A stretch of 64,000 nucleotides of DNA from assembly GCA_041688015.1 (NCBI GenBank), contig JBDNIY010000001.1:124001-188000 (forward strand), written 5' to 3'. Each line of letters begins with the position of its first letter. Positions within the stretch are counted from its first letter, which is position 1. This DNA is from Parvibaculum sp041688015 (GTDB lineage Bacteria; Pseudomonadota; Alphaproteobacteria; Parvibaculales; Parvibaculaceae). The translations under genes and the position numbers were made by a program. Below, piece after piece: positions 19,120 through 27,096 of this stretch. The notes below the pieces were generated by a model that did no database searches, had not been told where the DNA came from, and saw only the letters and a list, made by a program, of their open reading frames with translations.

Positions 19120-20244
19120 TCAGTGAGCCTTCATGATGAAAGCAGCGACGCGGGTCGCCACATTGGCTCTAATGTTCATATAAAAGAGATTGTAGTCGTA
19201 GATGTGATAGTCACCATTTGTGACTCCATAGGTGAAGCCAATGTTGTCTGTTGGCGGGGACACGACCAGCAAGCCGCCCTGGCACGCCGCGCCCGTCAGG
19301 GCTTTGATCGCAGGCGGGAATGCGGCTGTGCTTTTGACATAAGGCAGGCCACCCAGATTGGCTGACGCCGGTGCCGTCCCGTCCAAGGTCCATGTCAGCG
19401 GATTGACGCAGGTATTGGGCACGCCATTGGCCAGATGATAATGGCCGTCGCTCCAGGTTGTGCCCGTTTGCGTCCAGCCCCCTCGATCCTTCACATCGCG
19501 CATCGAATTCCAGTTGATGTAGCAAGACGTTTGGGTTGGCGTGGCGCAGGGCTCGATGCCTGGAATATGAGCCTCGCGCGGCATTGCCGAGCCGATGAGA
19601 TAGGCTGCAATGAAACGCTTGGCGAGCGGGGTGCCCGAAATTTTCTCTTTTAGCAGACGCATGCCATGGAGCGATCCTTGGCTATGGGAGGCGATGATGA
19701 AGGGACGATTGTGATTGCGATGGGCAATGAACTCGTCAAAGGCACGCGCCACATCTTGATAGGCAAAATCCAGTGCGGCTTTCTCGTTGTCGCCCTTGCC
19801 GATGAATGAATAGAGCGTCGCTTGGCGATAGCGTGGCGCAAAGACACGGGCGCTGCCGTTGAAAGCACTCGCCTGAAACCGCAGCACGCCGGATTGAAGA
19901 AAATCCAATGTTTGGCCCGGCTCGTCGTAAGCGGCGTTCCAGCCATTTTTTTTGTAATAGGTCGTCGGGTGAATGAAAAACACATCGACGGCGGCGGTTG
20001 CCTGATTGTCGTGGGCATCTCTATTTTGCGGAACGACATCGGCGTTGTCTTTGCGATCAGGAAGAGCCGCCCAGGCATCGTCATGGGTATAGTCGGGCGC
20101 AGGCGGCGCGGAAGCCGCATTAAAGCCGCTCCAAGGTTCCAGCAATACGGTCAAACGGAGAGGCTTGTCGAAATAGAGAACGCCCGCGCCCACAATCAGC
20201 AACGCCACAAGCGCACCTACGCCCATCAGAATTTTCTTTAGCAT
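19120..20244 (-). CDS. DUF3089 family lipase-like serine hydrolase
   Basis: A 374-residue protein with one N-terminal membrane anchor (LKKILMGVGALVALLIVGAG) and a periplasmic domain of the DUF3089 family, an alpha/beta-hydrolase relative. Landmarks are DVFFIHPTTYYKKNGWNA and the nucleophile elbow ASHSQGSLHG. The late segment NGDYHIYDYNLFYMNIR would supply the catalytic His. Function is unknown; related proteins occur beside envelope and polymer genes. I use the ATG at 20244, which has AAGGACA 9 bases upstream; the upstream start at 20280 has no ribosome-binding signal. It is divergent from the PQQ dehydrogenase operon. Confidence 0.78.
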   Translation of the reverse strand: MLKKILMGVGALVALLIVGAGVLYFDKPLRLTVLLEPWSGFNAASAPPAPDYTHDDAWAALPDRKDNADVVPQNRDAHDNQATAAVDVFFIHPTTYYKKNGWNAAYDEPGQTLDFLQSGVLRFQASAFNGSARVFAPRYRQATLYSFIGKGDNEKAALDFAYQDVARAFDEFIAHRNHNRPFIIASHSQGSLHGMRLLKEKISGTPLAKRFIAAYLIGSAMPREAHIPGIEPCATPTQTSCYINWNSMRDVKDRGGWTQTGTTWSDGHYHLANGVPNTCVNPLTWTLDGTAPASANLGGLPYVKSTAAFPPAIKALTGAACQGGLLVVSPPTDNIGFTYGVTNGDYHIYDYNLFYMNIRANVATRVAAFIMKAH

Positions 20245-20390
20245 TGAGCGCTGTGTCCTTGCAGATTTATAATTTTGCATAGTGTGGGATGGAACCGCGC
20301 CCAAGGCAAATTGAGGTCTTGCGAGGAGAAGCGCCGAGCGGACTATCTATTTGAAGTGGCAGGGAATGAACGCGGCGAGGACGCGACACC

Positions 20391-20543
20391 TGCACCCTAG
20401 ACGGGCGGAAACCCGTTTTAGGGTGGCGTCATTAGTTGCCTTGCATGGTCTGCACTCGCTGATAAGGTTACCCCCATCAAATTGCAGGGGAACGAGTCGG
20501 CGCAAGACCGACGGACGCCGTCAGAGGCGAGTTCAGGGGAAAA
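20391..20543 (+). promoter_or_regulatory. Structured leader of the PQQ dehydrogenase operon
   Basis: The leader holds several possible hairpins: CCCTAGACGGG paired with CCCGTTTTAGGG near 20396-20424; GTCGG (20496-20500) with CCGAC (20508-20512); and GACGG (20510-20514) with CCGTC (20518-20522). The last two share bases and so exclude each other. AGGGGA just before the ATG at 20544 is a good ribosome-binding site. I do not recognise a known riboswitch class; regulation by structure is an inference. Confidence 0.35.
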
Positions 20544-22316
20544 ATGACCGTTAGATTTATTTCATGTCTGGCCAGTGCTGCGCTGGTCGCGACTGTATTT
20601 GCCACTGGTGCACTCGCCGGTGCTGTTGCCGATAGCGGCACCAACAGCGCTGAAGTCGCGCTGCCCGCGCCGCCGAATGTCTGGCTGGCGAAAAAGCCGG
20701 TTGGCGTGAAAGCGCCCGTGACCCCAGAGATGCTGGAAAAGGCTCCGACTAATACGGCCCAGTGGCTTCTCTATGGCGGCGACTATCGCAATTTCCGGCA
20801 CAGCCCGGTTACGAACATTACGCCCGAGACGGTGAAAAACCTCCACGTCGCTTGGTCGTTGCCAACCGGCACGACAGGCCAGTTCGAAGTGTCACCTGTC
20901 ATTTATGGCGGCGTGATGTATGTCACCACTTCCTACAATCGCTTGATGGCGGTGGATGCTAAAACCGGTCAACTCCTCTGGCGTTATGACGTGACGTTGC
21001 CCGATGACCTGCGTCTTTGCTGTGGCTCGGCCAATCGTGGCGTCGCTATTGGCGGCGACCTCGTAGTGATGGCGACGCTGGATGCGCATTTGATGGCGTT
21101 CAATCGTATGACGGGCAAGCTCGCTTGGACGGTTGAACTGGCAAACTACAAAGATGGTTTCTCTGCGACAGCCGCGCCATTGATCGTCGGTAACACTGTC
21201 TATACAGGCGTTGCTGGGGGCGAGTTCGGTGCGCGTGGTTTCATCGACGCCTATAACCTCAAGACCGGCAAACGCCTATAGCGGCGCAATACCGTTCCCG
21301 GTGAAGGTCAGCCCGGCGTCAAAACCTGGGCGGGCGACAGCTGGAAATCAGGCGGCGCACCTGCATGGACAACGGGCGCTTACGACAAGGAAACCAACAC
21401 GCTGTTCTGGACCGTTGGCAACCCGTCGCCAGACTGGAACGGAGATCTGCGCGCGGGCGACAACCTCTATTCGGACTCGGTGCTTGCCCTTGATCCCAAG
21501 ACTGGCGACATGAAATGGCACTTCCAGTTCACACCGCATGATGTTTGGGACTACGACGGCAACACGCAGATTTTCCTCGTCGACACGACGATCGATGGCA
21601 AGAAGGTCAAAGTCATCGCGCAGCCAAACCGGAATGGCTTTTTCTATGTGCTTGACCGCACGACAGGAAAATTTCTGCACGCCTCGCAATATATTGAGCA
21701 GCTCAATTGGGCCAAAGGTATCGATGCGAACGGTCGGCCGATTGTGAACCCCGACGCCATGCCGCAGGACAATCCGACGATGCGCGTTTGTCCCTCCAAT
21801 CTTGGCGGTATGAACGGTTCATGGACGGGTGCTTACGACCCCAAGACCAATCTCGTTTATGCGCCCTCGATTGAATCCTGCCAGAAATATGAGAAGGGCA
21901 TCGTCACTTTCGTAAAGGGCATTCCTTTCATGGGTGGCTTCCCCGATACGGTGGACGCCAATGATGGCGAGTCTTATGGACTGCTCTCGGCAATTGATGT
22001 GAGCACAGGCAAGGTCAAATGGCGTTATCGCGATGACAAGCCGATGATGTCGGGCGTCGTCACGATAGCGGGCGGGGTGCTCTTCACCGGCAATATGCGC
22101 GGTGAAGCTCTGGCCTTCGACCAAGCGACGGGCAAGAAACTCTGGTCTTTCCGCATGGGCGGCGCGACACGCGGTCAGCCGATTGTTTATCAGGTTGATG
22201 GCGAGACTTTTGTCGCCATCCCCTCAGGTGGTTGGTCAACGCTTGACGGTTTTGCGGGCGCGGCTTCCATGTTGCCCGAAGGCGGACAACTCTTCGTCTT
22301 CTCGCTCGGGAAGTGA
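20544..22316 (+). pseudogene. PQQ-dependent alcohol dehydrogenase, interrupted by an amber codon
   Basis: A quinoprotein alcohol dehydrogenase, about 590 residues if read through, with signal peptide (residues 1-25). The reading frame is open throughout except for one TAG at 21279-21281 (residue 246), in the context KTGKRL-stop-RRNTVPGEGQPG, where family members have Trp; one base change TGG to TAG explains it. Features of a working enzyme are otherwise present: vicinal Cys159-Cys160 (RLCCGSANRG), beta-propeller tryptophan repeats, and the catalytic Asp336 in DVWDYDGN with Asp338 two residues on, the extra acidic ligand that marks lanthanide-dependent enzymes. The following two genes are its usual partners. 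Either the gene is dead, or the codon is suppressed, or it is a sequence error. A start inside the 3' part (21480) would give only a fragment. Confidence 0.85.
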
Positions 22317-22321
22317 CAAAC

Positions 22322-23125
22322 GTGAAAACACTCGTTCTCGCCGCAGCCTTTCTGGCTCTGACTGTTTCAACCAGCGAGGCTGCGGCGCCTCTTCGCGTCT
22401 GTTTCGACGACCATGATGCGCCGCGCGCGGTCAAGGATGACGGCAAGGGCTATGACATCGAGATCATGACGCTGGTGGGCGAGAAAATCGGCCGCCCGAT
22501 GGTGCCCGTCTGGTTCGAGACTGAACCGGGAATGGCAGAGGTGGAGGATTCCGACCTGCCACTGGAGCCGCTGGCTAAGGGGCAATGCGACGCGGTGGCT
22601 TCCGTGCCGGGCGACATGGCGCTGCAAGGTTTGCACGACAAGCTCGCGCTGAGCGGGCCTTATTATGGTGCAGGCTTTGAGCTTGTGGGTCCGGACAGTC
22701 TGCCGAACGATCTGGCATCGCTGAAGAACATCAAAGTTTCGGTGCAGAATGTCTCGCTCGCCAATCTTGTTGTGGCGAGACTGGGCTACGACTGGACGGC
22801 ACAGACAACGGCCAAAGGGCAACTTGAAGCGCTCGACAGCGGTGCTGCAAAGGCTGCACTCATTTGGGGGCCGTCATTGGGCGAGTTGGGGCGTAAACCC
22901 AAACCTGGCTTCACGCCGCCCTCCATTTTCCGCTGGAACGAACATGTGGCGGTGCGCAAGAGTGACGAAGACTTGCGCAAGGCAATTGACGGGGCGCTCG
23001 TGGAACTTGTCGCCAGTGGCAAAGTTAGAGACATCCTCGTCAAATATGGGGTGCCGCCCCATGCGGCCTTCGCAAAAGTTTTCACGCCCCAAGATCTCAC
23101 GACAATCAGGCTTACTAGGAATTAA
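22322..23125 (+). CDS. Quinoprotein dehydrogenase-associated periplasmic substrate-binding protein
   Basis: About 267 residues, with a signal peptide (KTLVLAAAFLALTVSTSEAAA) and the bilobed periplasmic-binding fold of family 3 solute-binding proteins (LRVCFDDHDAPRAVKDDGKGYDIEIMTLVGEKIG). This group regularly sits beside PQQ alcohol or methanol dehydrogenases (the MxaJ/XoxJ type) and is thought to help activate or assemble them rather than transport a solute. Two GTG starts are possible, 22313 (overlapping the dehydrogenase stop) and 22322; GGGAAG upstream suits 22322. Second gene of the operon; its frame is intact although the dehydrogenase before it is broken. Confidence 0.82.
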   Translation: MKTLVLAAAFLALTVSTSEAAAPLRVCFDDHDAPRAVKDDGKGYDIEIMTLVGEKIGRPMVPVWFETEPGMAEVEDSDLPLEPLAKGQCDAVASVPGDMALQGLHDKLALSGPYYGAGFELVGPDSLPNDLASLKNIKVSVQNVSLANLVVARLGYDWTAQTTAKGQLEALDSGAAKAALIWGPSLGELGRKPKPGFTPPSIFRWNEHVAVRKSDEDLRKAIDGALVELVASGKVRDILVKYGVPPHAAFAKVFTPQDLTTIRLTRN

Positions 23126-23126
23126 T

Positions 23127-23594
23127 ATGCAGAAGAACGGAATGATCGCGGCAGTTCTCCTTGTCGCGGGTTGCCTTGCGCTTACAGCATGCGACAAGCC
23201 GAAAGATAAATCGGCTGAAGCGGCTCAGAGCGAATCCGTACCTGCCCAAGTCAGCGATGCGCCGACGCTTGCCGCAACGCCGGTGGCTGATACATCAGCT
23301 TCGAATGACCTTGTGCCCGCCATGATGAAAGTGCCCGCCGACGTTGCACGCGGCAAGGCGATCTTTGCCGGCACTTGTGGCGCTTATTGCCACAAGATGA
23401 CCAACGCGCAGAGCGATGCACCATTCCTCTTCGATTGCATTTGGCTGCATGGCGGTTCGGATGAGGAAATCTTCCATACCATCACACATGGCGTGTCGGG
23501 CACCCGTATGGTTGCCTTTGGGGGTGCTATTCAGGATGACGATATCTGGCGGATCATCGCCTATCTGAAGACGGCCTCTCAGTGTAAGAAGTAG
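23127..23594 (+). CDS. Lipoprotein cytochrome c with CxxxCH haem motif
   Basis: A 155-residue c-type cytochrome, the likely electron acceptor of the PQQ dehydrogenase. The N-terminus is a lipoprotein signal with lipobox LTAC (Cys22), followed by an Ala/Ser-rich linker. The haem-attachment motif is CGAYCH, residues 84-89, which has three rather than two residues between the cysteines. A likely axial Met is in GTRMVAFGG. The start at 23127 has AGGA upstream and follows the binding-protein stop by one base, so all three genes form one operon. The unusual spacing is visible directly; that haem is bound is inferred from the flanking cytochrome fold (GKAIFAGT before it, DDIWRIIAYLKT at the end). 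Confidence 0.8.
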   Translation: MQKNGMIAAVLLVAGCLALTACDKPKDKSAEAAQSESVPAQVSDAPTLAATPVADTSASNDLVPAMMKVPADVARGKAIFAGTCGAYCHKMTNAQSDAPFLFDCIWLHGGSDEEIFHTITHGVSGTRMVAFGGAIQDDDIWRIIAYLKTASQCKK

Positions 23595-23636
23595 ACCGCT
23601 TCTGAAGTTGCCGAACCGAGTTTGTCGTCTATGCCC

Positions 23637-24278
23637 TCAAGCGGGCTGGGCCTGCAGGCGTGCTGCATATATCAGCTTCTGCTTTTCGGAGTTCAGGAGG
23701 ATCAGAGCCATAATGCCGCCCGCCAGCGTCACCGCCCCGCAAATGACAAAGCCGTCGCTATAGCCGAGCGCCACGCTGCTGGCGCCTTCAATGACGTTGC
23801 CTATGAGCAATGGAGCGATGATGCCGGCCGATGTCGCCACCGCATTGTTGATCGAGAGCACGGCACCGCGCTGGGCGGAAGGCACGATCTCGCCGATGAT
23901 TAGTGGTGCCAGCGTATAGATGATCGAGGGGGGCGTTGTGCCCGCAACGATCAGCGCGATCTTCAATGCTGCGCTTCTCGCATAGGGCGTCAGCAGGAGT
24001 GCAATGCCGCCAAGTGAAATGGAGGTGCCGGAAAGAACGCCTCGCGCCATTCGGCTGCCAATGCCCGCTCTTGTCAGGCGTTGCGAGAGCCAGCTGCCGC
24101 CGACGACAACTATTGAGCTGACGATAAATGGCAGCGCGGTGAGCTTGCCCGCCAAACCCTGTTCGATGCCCAAGCCCTCAATGAGATAGGGCGTGAACCA
24201 GGCGAGCATCATAGCCAAGCCGAAATAAGCCCCGAAGCCCGCAAACCAGCAGCCCAGATTGGTCGGGTTAAGGCGCAT
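23637..24278 (-). pseudogene. MFS transporter, C-terminal half only
   Basis: 213 residues with about six transmembrane helices, matching the second half of a major facilitator transporter: it begins in what looks like helix 7 (CWFAGFGAYFGLAMMLAWFTPYLIE) and includes the mid-domain loop SQRLTRAGIGSRMARG. A complete MFS protein would be about 400 residues. An in-frame stop lies immediately before the first ATG, and the upstream DNA is the integrase remnant, so the N-terminal six helices were lost when the mobile DNA arrived. No other half is found in this window. It is convergent with the cytochrome c gene. Confidence 0.8.
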
Positions 24279-24474
24279 TCATCAGCTTAGCCTCGTAATG
24301 GTCGATGGCTGCTGATACGGCACGGGCCAAGCGTCTGGCGGTTTTTGGATTTGCGGTGTGCAAAGACCAAGTCAGATGCGTCTGCTCCATGATCGCTCGC
24401 AGCGTCTTAGGCAGTCTGCCCCGCCAGTAGTAAAGGGCTCCTCTACGAGTGAGATGTAAGTGGCGAGTAGCCAA
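24268..24474 (-). pseudogene. DUF6538 tyrosine integrase, 5' fragment (copy A)
   Basis: A 68-residue fragment starting with TTG (Met-Ala-Thr-Arg-His...) and reading TRRGALYYWRGRLPKTLRA, the DUF6538 domain found at the N-terminus of alphaproteobacterial phage-type integrases. The core-binding and catalytic domains are absent. After ARAVSAA the frame runs into unrelated residues (DHYEAKLMNAP) that overlap the first codons of the broken MFS gene. A diverged copy with the same break lies at 45768-46043. The two copies share about 310 bp including 150 bp upstream of the start. Confidence 0.75.
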
Positions 24475-24625
24475 TGGCTTAGGCTCCGATTTGAGCCGGT
24501 GTGCACCACCTCTACCTCTGTGTCACCGTTGTGTGTTGCGCCCAGCGCGAACGCCGGAAAGCCTCTGGTTATCAAAAGGTTATAAAAATTGGCTGTGGAC
24601 GCAGTTCGGTGCGAACCACGCTCCA
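24306..24625. repeat. Long direct repeat, copy A (integrase start and upstream DNA)
   Basis: This block matches 45876-46190 in the same orientation over about 310 bp, with roughly 85-90 percent identity by eye. It covers the integrase 5' end, its TTG start and upstream region through TATAAAAATTGGCTGTGGAC. The match on the left stops in both copies at GCTGCTGATACGGCACGGG. The difference between copies says they are not a recent duplication but two related integrase genes. Confidence 0.8.
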
Positions 24626-24629
24626 CCTG

Positions 24630-24825
24630 ATATTCCCTGATAACAGGGTAAAATACAGGGAAAATTCAAATAAATGGCTGGATTAGCTCAATTTAGAGTG
24701 ATTTTCTCCGGTGAAATTAGCTACTTACGGGAAAATTCCCTACGCAATGGAACAGGGTATTTTTTTGGAATATCAGGGACCGAACTTCAAATAACAGGGA
24801 GATAACAGGGGCGAGCACCCTGTTA
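24630..24825. repeat. CAGGG/CCCTG motif array beside integrase copy A
   Basis: At least eight CAGGG or CCCTG units lie within 200 bp, several in the form ATAACAGGG or ATATCAGGG (24643, 24655, 24752, 24773, 24794, 24805), plus inverted pairs such as TAACAGGG (24803-24810) with CCCTGTTA (24818-24825). The region is AT-rich compared with its surroundings and has no gene. It may be a recombinase-binding or attachment region of the element. A related array (ATAACAGGA, ATATCAGGA) follows the second integrase copy. Confidence 0.65.
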
Positions 24826-24880
24826 AAAAGGGCGGCGCGAATTCAATGTTCGGAGCGCGTTGCGGCCATAGATGCCGCCA

Positions 24881-24902
24881 TATTTTTGGCTTGCCAAAAA
24901 TA
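24881..24902. promoter_or_regulatory. Palindromic operator of the HigB/HigA-type pair
   Basis: TATTTTTGGC (24881-24890) and GCCAAAAATA (24893-24902) form a perfect 10-bp inverted repeat around TT, ending 22 bases before the toxin start. Toxin-antitoxin operons are usually repressed through such a site by the antitoxin's HTH domain. The palindrome is seen directly; its role is inferred. Confidence 0.65.
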
Positions 24903-24924
24903 ACCCATTGGGGTACATGGAGAT

Positions 24925-25254
24925 ATGCAAACCGTCGCAGAAACCACGATCTTTCGTCGGCGTGCCGAGGCCCTTCTTTCAGAGCAGGAACATTCGGACC
25001 TGATCGAGTTTTTGGCTTCGAACGCCTATCTGGGCGACGAAATAGTCGGGACAGGTGGTGTCCGTAAGCTGCGTTTTGCGGCTCGCGGTAAGGGCAAGAG
25101 CGGCGGCGTGCGCGTGATCTACTATGTGTTTTCTAGGGACGCTCCGCTTTATGCATTGATGATCTATGGCAAGAACAAGAAGGACAACCTGAGTGGCATG
25201 GAGAAGAAGGCAATTGCCACTCTGGCCCAGGCGATCAAGAAGGAGTTCACATGA
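24925..25254 (+). CDS. RelE/ParE superfamily toxin (HigB-like)
   Basis: A 109-residue toxin of the RelE superfamily in the HigB-like group (COG4737 style), which cleaves mRNA at the ribosome. Signatures are the N-terminal helix FRRRAEALLSEQEHSDLIEFLASN, the core GVRKLRFAARGKGKSGGVRVIYYVF and the basic YGKNKKDNLSGMEKKAI. It overlaps the antitoxin gene by 4 bases (ATGA), toxin first, as is usual for higBA. ATGGAGAT just before the start serves as ribosome-binding site. It sits directly beyond the CAGGG array at the edge of the mobile region and may help hold the element in place. Confidence 0.88.
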   Translation: MQTVAETTIFRRRAEALLSEQEHSDLIEFLASNAYLGDEIVGTGGVRKLRFAARGKGKSGGVRVIYYVFSRDAPLYALMIYGKNKKDNLSGMEKKAIATLAQAIKKEFT

Positions 25255-25547
25255 TGGCTAAATTTGGTAAGGAGCTTATCGCCTCGATGCAAGAGGCCCA
25301 CGATCATGCCCGCGGCAAGAAGACCGGTGTGCGTGTCCGTAAGGTCGAGGTCGCTCAGGTTGATGTGCGTGCCGCTCGCAAGGCACTTGGGATGACGCAG
25401 GAGGAATTTGCGCCAGTGCTCGGGACCAGCGTCTCGGGCCTTCGTAAATGGGAGCAAGGTGCGCGCCAGCCGAACGGAGCGGCACGCACTCTCATTCGTA
25501 TCATCGAGCAGGCACCGGAAACCGTCAGGTTGGCGCTGGCTAGGTAA
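25251..25547 (+). CDS. HTH antitoxin (NadS/HigA-like)
   Basis: A 98-residue antitoxin. The C-terminal part is an XRE-type helix-turn-helix (VDVRAARKALGMTQEEFAPVLGTSVSGLRKWEQG), matching the NadS group that pairs with RelE-like toxins. The N-terminal 35 residues, rich in charged residues, would wrap the toxin. It is translated from an ATGA overlap with the toxin gene. It probably binds the palindrome at 24881-24902 to repress the operon. Confidence 0.88.
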   Translation: MMAKFGKELIASMQEAHDHARGKKTGVRVRKVEVAQVDVRAARKALGMTQEEFAPVLGTSVSGLRKWEQGARQPNGAARTLIRIIEQAPETVRLALAR

Positions 25548-25621
25548 GTCGAGTAGCTGGTCGCCGGTATTTATCGGCAGGGGCAGAGGGCCCTGTCAGC
25601 CCAACATGATCCGGGCGCTCA

Positions 25622-26272
25622 TCAATGGAACGTTGGCCTTTGGACAGGAAAGGCCTCCAGCATTTGCCGCCGGGCGCGGGCGCAGGAGAGCACCGCTTCG
25701 TGGATTTCGGTTTCCATGATCCGGGTCAGCTCGACGACGTGTCGGAAGGTGGCTTCAAGCCCGGTTCGGCTCTCGGCCTCCTCATCAGTAAGAACCAGGT
25801 CCTCGATGCCAGCCATTATGGCGCGCATTTCGGAGAGATGACCGACCGCAACGTGAGCGCGCTCTGGTAGGTTGATGCTGTCCTGGCCGTTAAACAGACC
25901 CTCAATGAACCCGTCCAGTTCCTGCCGGCGTACCGTGGCCACACGCGCCAGATCTGCCGGCGTGGGCTGGGTCGCCAGCCGCACCAACCGGAACGGCTCA
26001 CTGCGCTTTTGGTGCCTGATGAGTGAGTTCCACAGGCCCTGGACCAGAGCGCCGATCAACTCATTGGCTTCATCCAGCGTTTCGAACATGGGAAATTCTC
26101 CGCCCCACAGATCCTGGGCGCTCTGCAACGGGGAGACCGACAGGGCTGGCGCTGCGATGTGGCCAAGAAACCGCGTCCGCACCTCGTGCCAGGGCACAGG
26201 GCAAGCGTAGCGTTCAAGCAGACTGCGGATGGCCTTCTCGCTTACGATGGCAGGTTGAGGTTTACGGCTCAT
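25622..26272 (-). CDS. Hypothetical protein, possibly element-borne
   Basis: A 216-residue soluble protein I do not recognise. It is mostly helical, without a signal peptide or membrane segment. The C-terminal third (EATFRHVVELTRIMETEIHEAVLSCARARRQML) looks like a long amphipathic helix. It contains a short VLTDEEAESRTG loop and no catalytic motif I can name. It is convergent with the toxin-antitoxin pair and lies next to the IstB remnant, so it probably belongs to the mobile element. The ATG at 26272 is the only reasonable start near the N-terminal MSRKPQPAI. Confidence 0.6.
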   Translation of the reverse strand: MSRKPQPAIVSEKAIRSLLERYACPVPWHEVRTRFLGHIAAPALSVSPLQSAQDLWGGEFPMFETLDEANELIGALVQGLWNSLIRHQKRSEPFRLVRLATQPTPADLARVATVRRQELDGFIEGLFNGQDSINLPERAHVAVGHLSEMRAIMAGIEDLVLTDEEAESRTGLEATFRHVVELTRIMETEIHEAVLSCARARRQMLEAFPVQRPTFH

Positions 26273-26413
26273 ATGGCCATTCTAGCCAAGTCGTTGCGGG
26301 CCGTCGACACTGCGCTATTTGGTGATCGCGACCGCTGTTTTGCTCTACGGCGACCTGCATAACGAGGGTTACGTGAAGATCAACGGCGAGATGCATTTGC
26401 CTGACTAGCAGGA

Positions 26414-26842
26414 ATGGGAGCATTCATGGGAGACGCTGAACGAGGGCAAGGTCACTTAGTGGAAGCGCGTGACGAACGCCGTCTGCGCGCGCTGCAAAAG
26501 CATCTCAACACAGTCAAATTGCTGATCGTCGATGAACTGGGCTACGTGCCGTTCACCGCCGTCGGCTCCGAACTGCTCTTCGAGGTGTTTAGTTAGCGCT
26601 ACGAGCGTGGCGCAACGCTTGTAACCAGCAACTTACCATTCGATGAATGGACCACTGTCTTCGGATCAGAACGCCTGACTGGCGCGCTGCTCGACCGGCT
26701 CACACACCACGTCAACATCCTGGAGATGAACGGCGGCAGCTATTGGCTCGCGGCCAGCAAGAAAGCTCAGCGACGATCAGAAAACGCATTGAATGCGGTC
26801 AACACAACCGACACCGAAGGAGGCACCAGCACCAAACCATAA
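26414..26842 (+). pseudogene. istB: IS21 family helper ATPase IstB, 3' remnant with internal stop
   Basis: The frame reads VEARDERRLRALQKHLNTVKLLIVDELGYVPF (Walker B region of IstB), then LLFEVFS, then TAG at 26594-26596 where IstB has Gln, then continues in frame RYERGATLVTSNLPFDEWT and ERLTGALLDRLTHHVNILEMNGGSYWL to a TAA at 26840. The Walker A half and the istA transposase gene are missing. This is a dead IS21 copy. A 120-bp piece of the same 3' end occurs inverted at 29580-29702. Confidence 0.88.
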
Positions 26843-26939
26843 ATCGCCGCCGCGTACATTGAGCCGCGCTACGCTACGCTCCGCGCGCCTCAATGCACGC
26901 GATAAAAGAAAACAACCGGGGCGCACGCAGCCCTTTTCT

Positions 26940-27000
26940 ATCAACCTGACTGGTACACTTTCTTGCCGCCATCTGGCACATTTTGTCGTCGCCATTGACA
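26940..27000. mobile_element. Right end of the IS21-type remnant
   Basis: Read on the minus strand, the segment starts TGTCAATGGCGACGACAAAA at position 27000 and contains AAATGTGCCAG and AAGTGTACCAG, the repeated GTGnCA pattern of IS21 family ends. It lies about 160 bp past the IstB remnant stop, as expected for the right inverted repeat. The matching left end is not seen. Confidence 0.6.
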
Positions 27001-27042
27001 CAGGGTCTGTTGGACCCTTAACGCTCCGCTGAAAGCTAGGGC

Positions 27043-27071
27043 TTGCAAAAGATGCAAATTGTGCGTATTAT
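27043..27071 (+). promoter_or_regulatory. Sigma70-type promoter of the PemK toxin-antitoxin pair
   Basis: TTGCAA (27043-27048) and TATTAT (27066-27071) are separated by 17 bp. The -10 lies inside TGCGTATTAT (27062-27071), which recurs as TGTGTATTAT (27089-27098) over the start codon region; the pair may be the autoregulatory operator. Confidence 0.55.
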
Positions 27072-27096
27072 ATGTGAAATGCAGGAGATGTGTATT

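Noticed and set aside
21480..22316. 3' part of the PQQ dehydrogenase as a separate gene
   Set aside because: It is in the same frame as the 5' part with no start signal and only the stop codon between them, so one interrupted gene is the simpler reading.
24475..24924. CRISPR array
   Set aside because: The repeats are only 5-9 bp, unevenly spaced and partly inverted, without regular spacers or cas genes.
26793..27032. Small plus-strand frame after the IstB remnant
   Set aside because: It covers the IS21 right end, which is non-coding in the family, and has no family resemblance.
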